Shown piece by piece: positions 25,430 through 34,729 of a DNA stretch of 52,956 nucleotides. Both the position numbers and the translations under genes were made by a program. The DNA lies in assembly GCA_031266775.1 (NCBI GenBank), contig JAISAQ010000023.1:1-52956 (forward strand), read 5' to 3'. The stretch comes from Treponema sp. (GTDB lineage Bacteria; Spirochaetota; Spirochaetia; Treponematales; Breznakiellaceae). Below the pieces are notes generated by a model. That model was not told the origin of the DNA and did not search any database. It saw only the letters and a list, made by a program, of their open reading frames with translations. The first letter of the stretch is position 1. Each line of letters starts with the position of its first letter.

Positions 25430-26399
25430 ATGGTAGCCAAAAAGAAAAACGATCTTATGCCTAAAACGCCGGTTTTATCAAAAACCGAAAATCGTTTCAT
25501 GGCTGATATTTCGGCTATTTTGCGGGAAGGACGATCCAAGGCTTATGCCGCCGTCAATTTTGCCATGACCGCTGTCTATTGGGAAGTGGGAAAACGGATT
25601 GTCGAGCAGGAACAACAGGGCAAAGAGCGGGCGAATTATGGGGAATACCTCTTAACCAATTTGTCTCGCTATTTAAGCAAAAACTTTGGGAAAGGTTTTT
25701 CTTACGCTAACCTTCGGAATTTTCGCCAATTTTATCTCACCTTTCCGGATAGGGAGATTTGCTACACACTGTGTAGCAAATTGAGCTGGTCCCATGTTCG
25801 ACTTATCATGCGGCAGGACAATGAAAAAGCCCGCCATTATTATCTTGCCGAAGCACGGGAGCAGAATTGGAGCGTCCGTGTTCTGGTATGATCTTATAAA
25901 AGACCCGTATATTCTCGAATTTCTCGGTCTTCCCGAAAGCCCTGCCGGAAAAGAATCCCATCTTGAATCGGCCATCATCGGACATTTACAGGAATTTCTT
26001 CTGGAAATGGGCAGGGGGTTTTCCTTTGTTGGCCGCCAATTTCGCATCAGTACGGAAACATCGCATTTTTATATAGACCTGGTGTTTTACAATTACCTGC
26101 TCAAATGCTTTGTCGTTATCGACCTTAAAACTCGAAAGCTGACTCATCAGGACATCGGGCAGATAGATATGTATGTCCGTATGTTCGACGACTTAAAACG
26201 CGGAAAGGACGACAATCCAACCATCGGCATTATCCTCTGCGCCGACAAGGATGAAACCATCGTAAAATACTCTGTTCTGGAAGAAAGCCGCCGGATTTTT
26301 GCATCCAAGTACAAACTCGTCCTTCCCACCGAAGAAGAACTTGCCGCGGAAATTGAACGCAATACCCGTTACCTTCGAGATGGAGGCGGGGATGAGTGA
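25430..26399 (+). pseudogene. DUF1016 (YhcG-like) PDDEXK nuclease, broken by an internal deletion
   Basis: Two overlapping frames encode one protein. The first (25430-25891) has the N-terminal DUF1016 domain and ends ...EAREQNWSVRVLV; the second, joined near 25880, continues DLIKDPYILEFLGL through the nuclease domain (HFYIDLVFYNYLLKCFVVIDLK) to 26399. Intact relatives have roughly 30-40 residues between NWSVR and KDPYVLEFL, so about 100 bp appear deleted, with a frameshift. A perfect palindrome with arms TTTGCTACACA / TGTGTAGCAAA lies at 25758-25780. DUF1016 proteins often sit in type I restriction loci, and an HsdS-like remnant follows. Confidence 0.75.
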
Positions 26400-26514
26400 T
26401 AAGGGGAAGATGCCGGAGGGGTGGATTGAAAAGACATTAGATGACTACCCGATGGGGCACCTGCAATATTCAAAAGCGAAAGATGTGGCTGAATTTGCAG
26501 CTTGCAAAAAATAG
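26392..26514 (+). pseudogene. HsdS (type I specificity subunit) N-terminal remnant
   Basis: 40 codons starting MSDKGKMPEGWIEKTLDDY, the typical opening of a type I restriction specificity subunit ('LPEGW...KL'). After 20-25 residues the similarity ends and the frame stops. The ATG overlaps the preceding stop, as in intact DUF1016-hsdS arrangements. No HsdM or HsdR is present, so this is a relic. Confidence 0.6.
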
Positions 26515-26614
26515 CGGAAAATTTGCTCCATCCGCTCAGTCGCAGAATAAGTTTTCATTCAAATTACTCAAAATTTGAGCCTCTTTAATAAATTCGCTGC
26601 CGCGCGTCCCGTCC

Positions 26615-26643
26615 TTGACAATCGTGTGCTATTATCGTATAGT
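26615..26643 (+). promoter_or_regulatory. Promoter of the poly-C lipoprotein gene
   Basis: -35 TTGACA (26615-26620), 17-bp spacer, -10 TATAGT (26638-26643). The start of transcription would be about 26650, giving a 58-nt leader with AAGGGAAAG before the ATG at 26708. Confidence 0.75.
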
Positions 26644-26707
26644 TAGTTAGTAAAAAATACGTCTGTCATGTTCCCGGCTGTAAGGGTTAAAGTTAAAAGG
26701 GAAAGAA

Positions 26708-28468
26708 ATGAACGGCGTTCATAATTTCTTGTATAGTAAAGAATTACCCCCCCCCCCCATTTTTCCAGAAAATAACGGCGTAACGCCGGACACTCGCCAT
26801 ACCTTCCGTAAACGGTTTTTCCGCATGGCGGCGGTTTCCGTTTTCGGTGTTCTTGCGGCCGCCTCCGGCTGCGATCTCTTAAACAATTCCATGGTGGATT
26901 ATTTTGAAAATAATACCGCCGTAGCGGCGGGAACCGGGTATGCCGTTGAAACAGGCTATATAATGCAGGATGCCTATACGGTTATCCCGGCGGGAGAGCC
27001 CGGAGAAATCATTGTTATTCTGCGGAACATTAGGGCCGTTCCGGTGGCTGTTTCCGTAAGCGCCGGGGGATCCCATGCGGGAAGCGTTCCGCAGGCGGTT
27101 ATGGCGGGAAGCAATATGGTTAAGATAAGCATTCCCGCCGATACGGCCAACGGCGACCGGTACGACATTATCCTGCATATGGAAAGCGCCGACGGCCTCC
27201 GTGATTTCGAGCCCTATGCCATTCCGCCCATACTGTGCAAAACGTTTCATCCCATTACTCCCTATACCCCGGCAGGCGGCGCCGTTACGGCGGACCGCTT
27301 GAGGGCCCCCGAGGGAACCCCCATTACTCTGGCGGCGGCGTCCAATAGCGGGTACTTCCTTGGCGGAAATCTTAAATACGACGACGGAACTGTCCACTCC
27401 GTTACGGGGAACAGTTTTACCATGCCTGACGCGCCGGTCGTTCTGAGCGCCGGGTTTTATGCGTTTTCGGCGGCGGGACTTACCGGCCTCATCAACGACA
27501 CCGTACCCGCCAACAGTACCGGAACCGTTACCCTGCCGGCCGGAAATATATTTCTGGACACAACAATAACCATAGGCGGCAACAGAGACGTTACTCTTGC
27601 CGTTCCGCCCGGCGAAACGGCGGTCCTGGAACGGGATACCGGGTTTACAAGCGGCGGCATGATCGATGTTACAGGCGGGTCTTCGCTGACCCTGGGTAGC
27701 GGGGGCAGCCTTGTTGTAGACGGCGGTTATGATACCACTACCGGTACGGGCGTTGCCGCCGATACCGCCGCGATTGTGGTAGGGGGAACCCTTACCCTGG
27801 AAGACGGGGCTGCCGTAAGAGGCAACAAGAACAACACAGTTGCAGGAGGCGGAGGAATATTTATAGGGATTGGCGGCAGTATGACGATGAACGGCGGCAG
27901 TATCGAATATAACGAGGGCGTCGACGGCGGCGGCGTGGCCGTACAAGGTACGTTCGAAATGCACGGAGGAACAATTAAATATAACAAAACAGTAAATAAC
28001 GGCGTCAACTACAATCCTGACGGCGGGGGCGTTCTGGTAGATAGCGGAGGAAGCTTTATCATGTATGACGGGGAAATCGCCTGGAACGACGCGGAGAGAG
28101 CAGGAGGCGGCGTACATGTGTTTGGCGTTGTCGCCGCTTTGTTTACGATGGAAGGCGGGAAAATTCACGACAATACATCCAGAGGGGGTTTCGGCGGAGG
28201 CGGAGGCGGCGGTGTGAATGTAGTCGACGGTTCCTTTACCATGAACGGCGGGGAAATATATTCCAATACGGCGGTGGGCTGGCCAGGCGGCGGTGTTGCT
28301 GCTGGATATGGAAATACCTTCTTTACCATGAACGGGGGAAGTATATACTTAAATATCTGCGACCCCGGCCCCCCTACCGGCGGCGGGGTGTATAAAAATG
28401 GAGTGGCTACGGTAGCCGGTTCCGGGACTACTATTTATGGAAATATTCCCGACGACAAGAACTTTTAA
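26708..28468 (+). CDS. Surface lipoprotein with beta-helix repeats, likely phase-variable
   Basis: 586 aa. After the ATG and 13 codons comes a C12 tract (26747-26758) that is in frame in this sequence. A lipoprotein signal (RMAAVSVFGVLAAASGC, Cys near residue 56) follows. The C-terminal half is a series of right-handed beta-helix or polymorphic-membrane-protein-like repeats: GGSMTMNGGSIEYN, GTFEMHGGTIKYN, GGSFIMYDGEIAWN, GSFTMNGGEIYSN. A change in C number would shift the frame before the signal peptide, turning expression on or off. An in-frame ATG at 26825 could give a shorter form starting at the signal. Surface exposure is inferred. Confidence 0.8.
   Translation: MNGVHNFLYSKELPPPPIFPENNGVTPDTRHTFRKRFFRMAAVSVFGVLAAASGCDLLNNSMVDYFENNTAVAAGTGYAVETGYIMQDAYTVIPAGEPGEIIVILRNIRAVPVAVSVSAGGSHAGSVPQAVMAGSNMVKISIPADTANGDRYDIILHMESADGLRDFEPYAIPPILCKTFHPITPYTPAGGAVTADRLRAPEGTPITLAAASNSGYFLGGNLKYDDGTVHSVTGNSFTMPDAPVVLSAGFYAFSAAGLTGLINDTVPANSTGTVTLPAGNIFLDTTITIGGNRDVTLAVPPGETAVLERDTGFTSGGMIDVTGGSSLTLGSGGSLVVDGGYDTTTGTGVAADTAAIVVGGTLTLEDGAAVRGNKNNTVAGGGGIFIGIGGSMTMNGGSIEYNEGVDGGGVAVQGTFEMHGGTIKYNKTVNNGVNYNPDGGGVLVDSGGSFIMYDGEIAWNDAERAGGGVHVFGVVAALFTMEGGKIHDNTSRGGFGGGGGGGVNVVDGSFTMNGGEIYSNTAVGWPGGGVAAGYGNTFFTMNGGSIYLNICDPGPPTGGGVYKNGVATVAGSGTTIYGNIPDDKNF
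26747..26758 (+). repeat. C12 homopolymer inside the 5' coding region
   Basis: Twelve C residues encode four prolines after codon 13. Position near the start codon and upstream of the lipoprotein signal is classic for slipped-strand phase variation. Confidence 0.9.
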
Positions 28469-28495
28469 TTCGTAACCGCGGAAAAAGGAGATCTG

Positions 28496-30412
28496 GTGGA
28501 GGTGAAGCAAAAAGGGGATAAAAACGCCGGAGCTGCGGGCAGGATACGGTATCCCATCGGTTTAAAGCTCGTTGTTATTATTTCGGGCCTTGTGCTCTTT
28601 TCCCTGTCGCTGATTACCGCGCTGGTATCGGTGATGGTTTCCAGCGATGTCAGGATCACCGCGGAAGACAACAACCTTAACGTCAACAGCCGTTCCGCGG
28701 CGGAAGCGGAAAGCACCCTGAACCGCATACGGTCCAACGCGCTGGTCCTGCTGGATACCCTGGCCGCGGCGGGGAGCGCCCCGGCCCTGTCCCGGCAGGC
28801 GGCGGCTTTTTTCTTCGAGCGGAACCAGGACATAGCGGCCGTGGTTGTTACCGCCCCCGGCGCTCCGCCTTCCGTGCTTCTGGTCAACGACCGTTTCTTT
28901 ATTGCCAACGAAACCGACGCGGCGCTGGTAAACGGCTTTCTGACGGCCTCCGCCGGGGAGACGAACCGGGCGGTCATGGGGGAATCGGTTATTCTTAACG
29001 GAACGCCGGTCTTTGGGATTCCCCTTCTCTGCCTGTTGTACCCCTGGCAGGAAGGCGGCTACAGCGAGGCGGCGGCGGTTTTTTTCTCTCCCGAAGCGTT
29101 AAGCGAAACCTTTGAAACCGGGGCCAATTCGTCGTTTATGATCAACGGCGAAGGGGACCTTCTGGTTCACCCGGAACACGATCTGGTCCGGGCCGGGGCC
29201 AGTTTTTCCGGTCACGATTTTATCCGGTCCATGCGGGAAAACGCGGACCGGGGGCAAAACAGGCAGAACCTTTATACCGGAGAAGACGGCCGGCGGTACT
29301 TCGGCGCTTTTTCCGATCTGTCCCTTGCCGGGGCGGCGGTTATTACCACTATCGAATACGATCTGGTTTTTGAGGGAATCGCCGCCACTACCCGGCGGAA
29401 TATCTACCTGACCGTTGCCGTTATCCTTGCCGCCGTTATTTTTACCAGGCTTTTTTCCAACACCATCAGCAGGCCCCTCAAGGTTCTGGCCGGTGCGGCG
29501 GAACAGATCGAGGGAGGGCAATTTGAACTTGCCCTGGAACCCAAAACCAGCGACGAAGTTGGAGTGTTAACGGTAAGCTTCGACAGGATGAGCAAGGCAC
29601 TGGGGATCTTTGGCCGTTTTACCAACCGGGAAATTGCCGTCCGGGCCATGCGGGGGGAAATTAAACCCGGCGGCCTTCCCAAAATGGCCACGGTCTTTTT
29701 TTCCGACATCCGCTCGTTTACGGAAAAGTCCGAAAACTTTACCAGGGAATTTGGGGACGGAGCTTCCGACAGGATAGTCCGCTGGCTTAACGAGTATTTT
29801 ACCCGGATGGTGGACTGTGTGGAAAAGACCGGCGGCGTGGTGGACAAGTTTATTGGAGACGCGGTCATGGCCCACTGGGGCACGGCCTATACTTCGGGCT
29901 CGGCGGTGGAGGACGCCTTTAACGGCGTCAGGGCCGCGCTGATGATGCGGGCCTCTCTCCTCGAGATGAACCGGGGCCGGGATTCAGGCGATCCGGGAAA
30001 CCCGCCCATACGTATCGGCTGCGGCATCAACACAGGAATCGTAACGGCGGGGCAGATAGGCAGCGACAAGCGGATGGAATATACGGTAATAGGCGATCCG
30101 GTAAACCTGGCCAGCCGGACGGAGGCGCTGAATAAGCCCTTGGGCACGGACATACTCATCACCGAAAACACTTGGGAACTGGTGGGGGACAGGATCATTG
30201 CCGAAGAAATGCCCCCGGTCAGGGTAAAGGGAAAGGCGAAGCCGGTGCGGCTCTTTGCCGTCATAGGGCTGAAAAACGGCGGCGGTCAAAACGAAGGAAC
30301 TCTTGGGACGCTGGCGGAGCTGCGGGAACTGCTGGGCATTGAGCCGCCTGAACCGGGAACCGCCGGTTTGGAGACGGAAGAGAAGAAGTACAAGATTGGG
30401 GGCGGAGAGTGA
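28496..30412 (+). CDS. Membrane-bound class III adenylate/guanylate cyclase
   Basis: 638 aa. TM1 about 25-50 (LKLVVIISGLVLFSLSL), an extracytoplasmic sensor of about 250 residues, TM2 about 300-320, a HAMP linker (RPLKVLAGAAEQIEGGQF), then a class III cyclase domain. The two metal-binding Asp are present (FFSDIRSF near 402; DKFIGDAVMAHWG near 455), as is IGDPVNLASRTE with the transition-state Asn and Arg. Likely makes cAMP. GTG start with AAAGGAG upstream. Its stop overlaps the FecR gene (GTGA), so sensor, FecR and barrel proteins form one operon. Confidence 0.88.
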   Translation: MEVKQKGDKNAGAAGRIRYPIGLKLVVIISGLVLFSLSLITALVSVMVSSDVRITAEDNNLNVNSRSAAEAESTLNRIRSNALVLLDTLAAAGSAPALSRQAAAFFFERNQDIAAVVVTAPGAPPSVLLVNDRFFIANETDAALVNGFLTASAGETNRAVMGESVILNGTPVFGIPLLCLLYPWQEGGYSEAAAVFFSPEALSETFETGANSSFMINGEGDLLVHPEHDLVRAGASFSGHDFIRSMRENADRGQNRQNLYTGEDGRRYFGAFSDLSLAGAAVITTIEYDLVFEGIAATTRRNIYLTVAVILAAVIFTRLFSNTISRPLKVLAGAAEQIEGGQFELALEPKTSDEVGVLTVSFDRMSKALGIFGRFTNREIAVRAMRGEIKPGGLPKMATVFFSDIRSFTEKSENFTREFGDGASDRIVRWLNEYFTRMVDCVEKTGGVVDKFIGDAVMAHWGTAYTSGSAVEDAFNGVRAALMMRASLLEMNRGRDSGDPGNPPIRIGCGINTGIVTAGQIGSDKRMEYTVIGDPVNLASRTEALNKPLGTDILITENTWELVGDRIIAEEMPPVRVKGKAKPVRLFAVIGLKNGGGQNEGTLGTLAELRELLGIEPPEPGTAGLETEEKKYKIGGGE

Positions 30413-33213
30413 AGCCCCTCTCCGGTTCCCGCTCTTCCCTTGTAAAAGACGGCCTCCTGTACGCTTTCTGCGGCGCGGGGATTCTGCTTTCCCTCAATTT
30501 TTTCCGGCTCGATCTGTTCAGAACCATGACGCGGCTGGCGGAACAACCGGTAGGAACCATCACCTTTAAGTACCGGGCGGCCCAGCGGCGTTTTGCGGAC
30601 CGGGTACTGTGGGACCGGCTGCGGCGGGAAAGCCCGGTATACGAGGGGGACTTTGTCCGGACGGCGGATCTGGCCGAGGCGACGATTACCTTTGCGGGGG
30701 GTACGGTCATCGATCTTGAGGAAAACAGCCTTATCCGGATTCACGGGAACAACCGTATCGGCATTGACAGGGGCAGTTTAGCCGCGCATGCCGGAAATGA
30801 ATTCGTCCTTGTCTGCGGGGATAACCTGGCCGCGGTCGGGGCCGGAGGCGTGGTACGCGCCGGGGCGGAAGGTGGTGATCTTATGCTCCGGGTAATGGAG
30901 GGAACCGCTTCTTTTACGGGCCGGGGAGAAAGCGGGACCGCGCCGGCGGGGGAAGCCTTTGTTCTGGGTGAAGCCGGGCCCCGAGCGCTGCAAAAGGTGT
31001 CTCCCCTGTATCCCCGCCCCCAAGCCCGTCTTCTTAACCCCCGGCCGGAAAAGCTCGAGGCGGCCTTCCGCTGGAGCCGGGTAAACCTTGGGGTGGAAGA
31101 AACGGTGCGTCTTGAGGTTGCCACAGACCGTGCCTTCAAGCGGAGCGTGTTCAGCGGCGACGTGGCCACAGACGGGACCACGGTGGAACTGGAACCGGGT
31201 TCTTATTTCTGGCGGGTCCTGCCCCCGGACGGTTCCGGCGCTTTTCCGGCCGGGGAACCGGCCGGTTCCCCGCTTGACGTATCCGCCTTTAGAGTAATCG
31301 CCGCCCCCGCGCCGGTCCTGATTACCCCCGCCGAAGGCTACAACTACCGGTTCCGGCTCAAGCGGCCAGAGGTGCGGTTTCAGTGGACCGTCTTAAGCGG
31401 CGCGGCTTCTTATATACTGGAGGCGGCGGATAACCCGCAGATGACGGACCCGGCGCTCCTCCGGGAAGTCCGGGGAACCTCGCTTTATTCCCCGGAACTG
31501 GGGCCGGGAACCTGGTACTGGCGGGTGCGGCCCGTGTTTCCCGCTTCCTGGGAGGGATCCGCGGGAGAAGTCCTGCCGGCGTCTTTCAGGATCATCCAAA
31601 GCGGAACCCTGGGGCCCCCGGAGCCGCGGATTCCCCAGGACAGGAGCATAGTGAATATCGCCGCCGGGGATCTGTACTTTTCATGGCGGCCCGAGGCGGA
31701 AGCCGGTTCCTACACGGTCGTTGTTTCGGCGGACCCGGACATGCGGAATCCGGCGCTTACCGAGACGGTGCGGGATAACTTTTACTCCTGCCGGGCCGGG
31801 CGGAACATCATCGGGCCGGGGCGGTATTACTGGACGGTTTTTCAGACCGATACGGAGGGAAACAATTCGGCCCCCTCTCCGGTCCGGTCCTTTACCGCCC
31901 TTGAAGGAGAGATTGTCCAGCGGCTGGTCTTTCCTCCCGAAGGCTATACCGCCGCCGCCGTCATGCTGCCGGATATGCGTTTTACCTGGAAGACCAGTCT
32001 GCTTTCACGGACGCGGTTCCAGATTTCCGCAGAGCCCGGTTTTTCTTCTTTAATTGTCGATGAGGCGGTAAGCGGCGAAACCTTCCAGGGGCGTATAGTG
32101 CCCGAGGGAACCTGGTACTGGCGGGTCCGGACGGAAGAAAACGGCGCCGTCTTTGAAACGCCGGCCCGGTCCTTTACCGCGGCCCCTCCCATCCCCGCGC
32201 CGCCCCTTGTTGCCCCCGGCCCGGAAGGACGGGTAACGGTACGGGAAGAAGGACAGCCGGCCTTCTCCTGGGGAGCCGCAGAGGGCGCTGAATACTATCA
32301 GCTTGCATTGTACCATGAAGAAAACCGGAGCCCGGTATATCAGCATAACTTCATTGAAGGAACGGAATACAGTCTTTCCCTGGCAAGGTATCCCGAAGGG
32401 AATTACCGCTGGACTGTTCAAGGCTTTGCGCCGGAAAGTTCCCGGAACACCCGGCGGACGGGCCTTCTTTCGGAAGGTTCTTTTATTGCCAGAAAACTCC
32501 GCCCCGTAAGCCTGGACTATCCCGGCAACGGCGCCGCCATCGGCGGCCTTGACGCCTACCGCGAACCGGAGACGGCGCGCTGGAGTTCCGGGGACGAGGT
32601 GGGAACAAGCCGGTTCATCATTTCCTCAAGGCAGGATCTGTCCGGCCCGCCGGCGGCCGTTATACACAATCCCCCCGCCCGGATCAGGATGCCCCCTCTC
32701 AGGCCGGGGGACTATTACTGGACCATACAGGCGGAAAGCTTCGACGGATTTGACATCAGCGCCGGAACGCCCCATCTGCTCCGGGTGCTTCCCATTCCGC
32801 TTTTGCCCGCGGCGGAGAACCGCCTGCCCCAAGACGGAAGGGTCATTAACGGGACGGAGCTTAAGGAAAACAGGAATATCGTATTTTCCTGGAACGCCGT
32901 ACCCGGCGCGTCGGGGTATATATTTTCCCTGGAAAACGAAGACACAAAAGAGATTGTTATCCGCAAAGGCCCGCTGGCGGAAACGGCCTTTACGCTTGAG
33001 AACCTTGACATCCTTGACGCGGGGGCCTTTGTCTGGCGGGTGGAGGCGGTGCTGGCGGAACCGGCCGGGGAAAGGCGGGAAGAAGAAGAGATAATCCAGC
33101 GGGGCGAGCCCGGCGAAAACAGATTGGGCCTTGCGTTTAATCTGCCCGGCGCGCCCGAACTGCAAAGGCCCGGAGTGCTTTACGGAAGGGAGGCCGGTAA
33201 TGAAAAGCAATAA
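30409..33213 (+). CDS. FecR-domain protein with many fibronectin/Ig-like repeats
   Basis: 934 aa. A TM segment near residues 15-35 (YAFCGAGILLSLNFF) anchors it. A FecR-like periplasmic domain follows (VRTADLAEATITFAGGTVIDLEENSLIRI, about 80-110, then LRVMEGTASFTG). From about 200 there are at least seven repeats of about 90 residues, each ending in a 'GTWYWRVR' or 'GDYYWTIQ' motif, typical of extracellular Ig/FN3-type domains. GTG start in a 4-nt overlap with the cyclase gene. It might transmit an envelope signal or hold the barrel protein, by inference. Confidence 0.8.
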   Translation: MKPLSGSRSSLVKDGLLYAFCGAGILLSLNFFRLDLFRTMTRLAEQPVGTITFKYRAAQRRFADRVLWDRLRRESPVYEGDFVRTADLAEATITFAGGTVIDLEENSLIRIHGNNRIGIDRGSLAAHAGNEFVLVCGDNLAAVGAGGVVRAGAEGGDLMLRVMEGTASFTGRGESGTAPAGEAFVLGEAGPRALQKVSPLYPRPQARLLNPRPEKLEAAFRWSRVNLGVEETVRLEVATDRAFKRSVFSGDVATDGTTVELEPGSYFWRVLPPDGSGAFPAGEPAGSPLDVSAFRVIAAPAPVLITPAEGYNYRFRLKRPEVRFQWTVLSGAASYILEAADNPQMTDPALLREVRGTSLYSPELGPGTWYWRVRPVFPASWEGSAGEVLPASFRIIQSGTLGPPEPRIPQDRSIVNIAAGDLYFSWRPEAEAGSYTVVVSADPDMRNPALTETVRDNFYSCRAGRNIIGPGRYYWTVFQTDTEGNNSAPSPVRSFTALEGEIVQRLVFPPEGYTAAAVMLPDMRFTWKTSLLSRTRFQISAEPGFSSLIVDEAVSGETFQGRIVPEGTWYWRVRTEENGAVFETPARSFTAAPPIPAPPLVAPGPEGRVTVREEGQPAFSWGAAEGAEYYQLALYHEENRSPVYQHNFIEGTEYSLSLARYPEGNYRWTVQGFAPESSRNTRRTGLLSEGSFIARKLRPVSLDYPGNGAAIGGLDAYREPETARWSSGDEVGTSRFIISSRQDLSGPPAAVIHNPPARIRMPPLRPGDYYWTIQAESFDGFDISAGTPHLLRVLPIPLLPAAENRLPQDGRVINGTELKENRNIVFSWNAVPGASGYIFSLENEDTKEIVIRKGPLAETAFTLENLDILDAGAFVWRVEAVLAEPAGERREEEEIIQRGEPGENRLGLAFNLPGAPELQRPGVLYGREAGNEKQ

Positions 33214-34381
33214 ACCGCCCCGTCCTTTACGTCCCGTTTCCCGGCCCTGTCTCCTGTTCCCGGCCGTCCTCTTTTGCCTTTCGGCGGGAACGGTCCTTTG
33301 GGGAGAAGATGCCGAATACCGGATCGAAACGGACGGGCGTTTTGTACAGATGCTGCGCTGGGCCGGACAGGAAGACGTTCTGTACTACGAGGTAGAGATT
33401 GAAAAACAGGCGGGGGAACAATGGGAAAAAGCCGTAACCGGAAAAACGGAATCCTCCCCCTTTGAAGTTTCCCTTACGCCGGGGATATACCGCTGGCGGG
33501 TCAGTGCCTGGGATGTTCTGACCAGGCCCCATGAAGCTTCAGGCTGGATACCCTTTGAAGTCTTTATGGCAAAACAGCCGGTGCTTGCGCGGTTCAGCCC
33601 GGAGATCTTTTATGTGGATGAAGACACAGTCTGGATTCTGGATCTTTTTGGGGAAAACCTCGCAGGCGGCATCGAGGTATCCCTTGTTGGTTCCCAGGGA
33701 AGGATTATAAGGCCCGGCGTCATAACGGCAGAACGGCCGGAAGAAGAGGTCCGGCTGGTTTTTGGTTATGAGCATCTGGAGGCGGGGGAATACACCGTCC
33801 ACGCGGTGAATCCGGGAGGACTAACCGCCGATTTGGGGACTTTCAGGATAGCCTACAAGAAACCCGTGGATATTAACGTTTCGGCGGGATACAAGCCCAT
33901 GATTTCCCTCTATGGGCGTATCAACGAACTTTTGGAAACGAAATTTTTCCCCGCCGGCGCTTACGCCCGCCTAAGCCTTGTTTTCTTTAAGCGGCGGTGG
34001 GGCTATATGGGCCTTGAAATCGAACCCTCCTGGACTCATCTTGCCGTAAGGCGGAACGATTACGAGGTGCTGGCCCAGATGCCCGGCGGCGTGTTCTACG
34101 GGGTTTATCAGAAGTGGTTTTCAAACCGGGTAATGGTCTTTAACTTCCGCGCAGGCGGGGGCATGTATTCGGTTCTAGACTACCGTTTTATTTTCAGCAC
34201 CGGAGAAACGGAGCCGATGGCGGTCCTTATCCCGGTGGTTGCCGCCGGAGCTTCTTTTCAGTGGTTTGTCAAAAAACCCTTTTTTGTGGAAGCGGGCCTG
34301 GACTTTACCCACCTGATTACGATAGACAATCCCTCGCCGGGTTATCTCCGGCCCTTTGCCGGGGCGGGCTGGCAGTTTTAG
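33200..34381 (+). CDS. Exported beta-barrel-like envelope protein
   Basis: 393 aa from the ATG at 33200, which has GGGAGG upstream. A longer frame from 33131 lies within the FecR gene. Signal peptide (LLFPAVLFCLSAGTVLWGED, cleavage near residue 36). Residues about 40-130 repeat the 'GIYRWRVSAWD' pattern, then an Ig-like domain (EEDVRLVF-type strands). The last 150 residues alternate aromatic and polar residues (GGGMYSVLDYRFIFS, FFVEAGLDFTHLI) and end GAGWQF with a terminal Phe, typical of outer-membrane barrels. Third gene of the cyclase operon. Confidence 0.75.
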   Translation: MKSNKPPRPLRPVSRPCLLFPAVLFCLSAGTVLWGEDAEYRIETDGRFVQMLRWAGQEDVLYYEVEIEKQAGEQWEKAVTGKTESSPFEVSLTPGIYRWRVSAWDVLTRPHEASGWIPFEVFMAKQPVLARFSPEIFYVDEDTVWILDLFGENLAGGIEVSLVGSQGRIIRPGVITAERPEEEVRLVFGYEHLEAGEYTVHAVNPGGLTADLGTFRIAYKKPVDINVSAGYKPMISLYGRINELLETKFFPAGAYARLSLVFFKRRWGYMGLEIEPSWTHLAVRRNDYEVLAQMPGGVFYGVYQKWFSNRVMVFNFRAGGGMYSVLDYRFIFSTGETEPMAVLIPVVAAGASFQWFVKKPFFVEAGLDFTHLITIDNPSPGYLRPFAGAGWQF

Positions 34382-34683
34382 GGCGGCGCCTTCACGCCGC
34401 TTTAGCGCTTCCTTTGAAAACCAAGGGTGTCGGCGTTTACTTTCAATCTTCGAAAGGTTACCGGATGTCAAGAATTATAACCACAACGAACCTTCGGTTC
34501 GCCTTCGCGGACAACACGGACTTGTAGTTTCGAATATATCTTTTGTCCGTGTTGGTCCGTGTCTGTCTGTGGTGAATTTTCTTCAAAATCCTGCTAATTT
34601 GACGGTATGTACCATGCAAAAAAGTAAACGCCGATGCCCTGTTGAAAACCCGGCCGGGGTTTCCAGAAGTTCCCCAAATTTAC
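34382..34683. other. Intergenic stretch with dispersed hairpins
   Basis: No gene seen. It contains a CGAACC-TTC-GGTTCG hairpin (34489-34503), which is the reverse-complement form of the hairpin at 9133-9147. GAAAACCC/GGGGTTTCC and GGTTTCCAGAAGTTCC (34646-34675) share sequence with the terminator at 23732. Confidence 0.5.
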
Positions 34684-34729
34684 TATAATGGATATGTGTT
34701 GTTCAATAACTCTGGTTATTGAACAACAC
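34684..34729 (+). promoter_or_regulatory. -10 box followed by a 15-bp hairpin at the 5' end of the ppx-like mRNA
   Basis: TATAAT (34684-34689) would start transcription near 34696. The first bases of the RNA form a perfect 15-bp stem: GTGTTGTTCAATAAC (34696-34710), loop TCTG, then its complement (34715-34729). It could be a 5' stabilising hairpin or an operator. The -35 (TTTCCA near 34661) is weak. Confidence 0.5.

Noticed and set aside
24172-25539. 455-codon - strand ORF opposite the GH63-like gene
   Set aside because: Its composition and lack of recognisable motifs fit an antisense shadow; the + strand frame has clear family motifs.
26879-28168. 429-codon - strand ORF opposite the beta-helix lipoprotein
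   Set aside because: It mirrors the repeated Gly-rich codons of the real gene and has no start signal.
28200-28340. CRISPR-like regular repeats
   Set aside because: The periodic sequence is degenerate coding repeats (TMNGG...) without constant repeat units or unique spacers. No cas genes are present.
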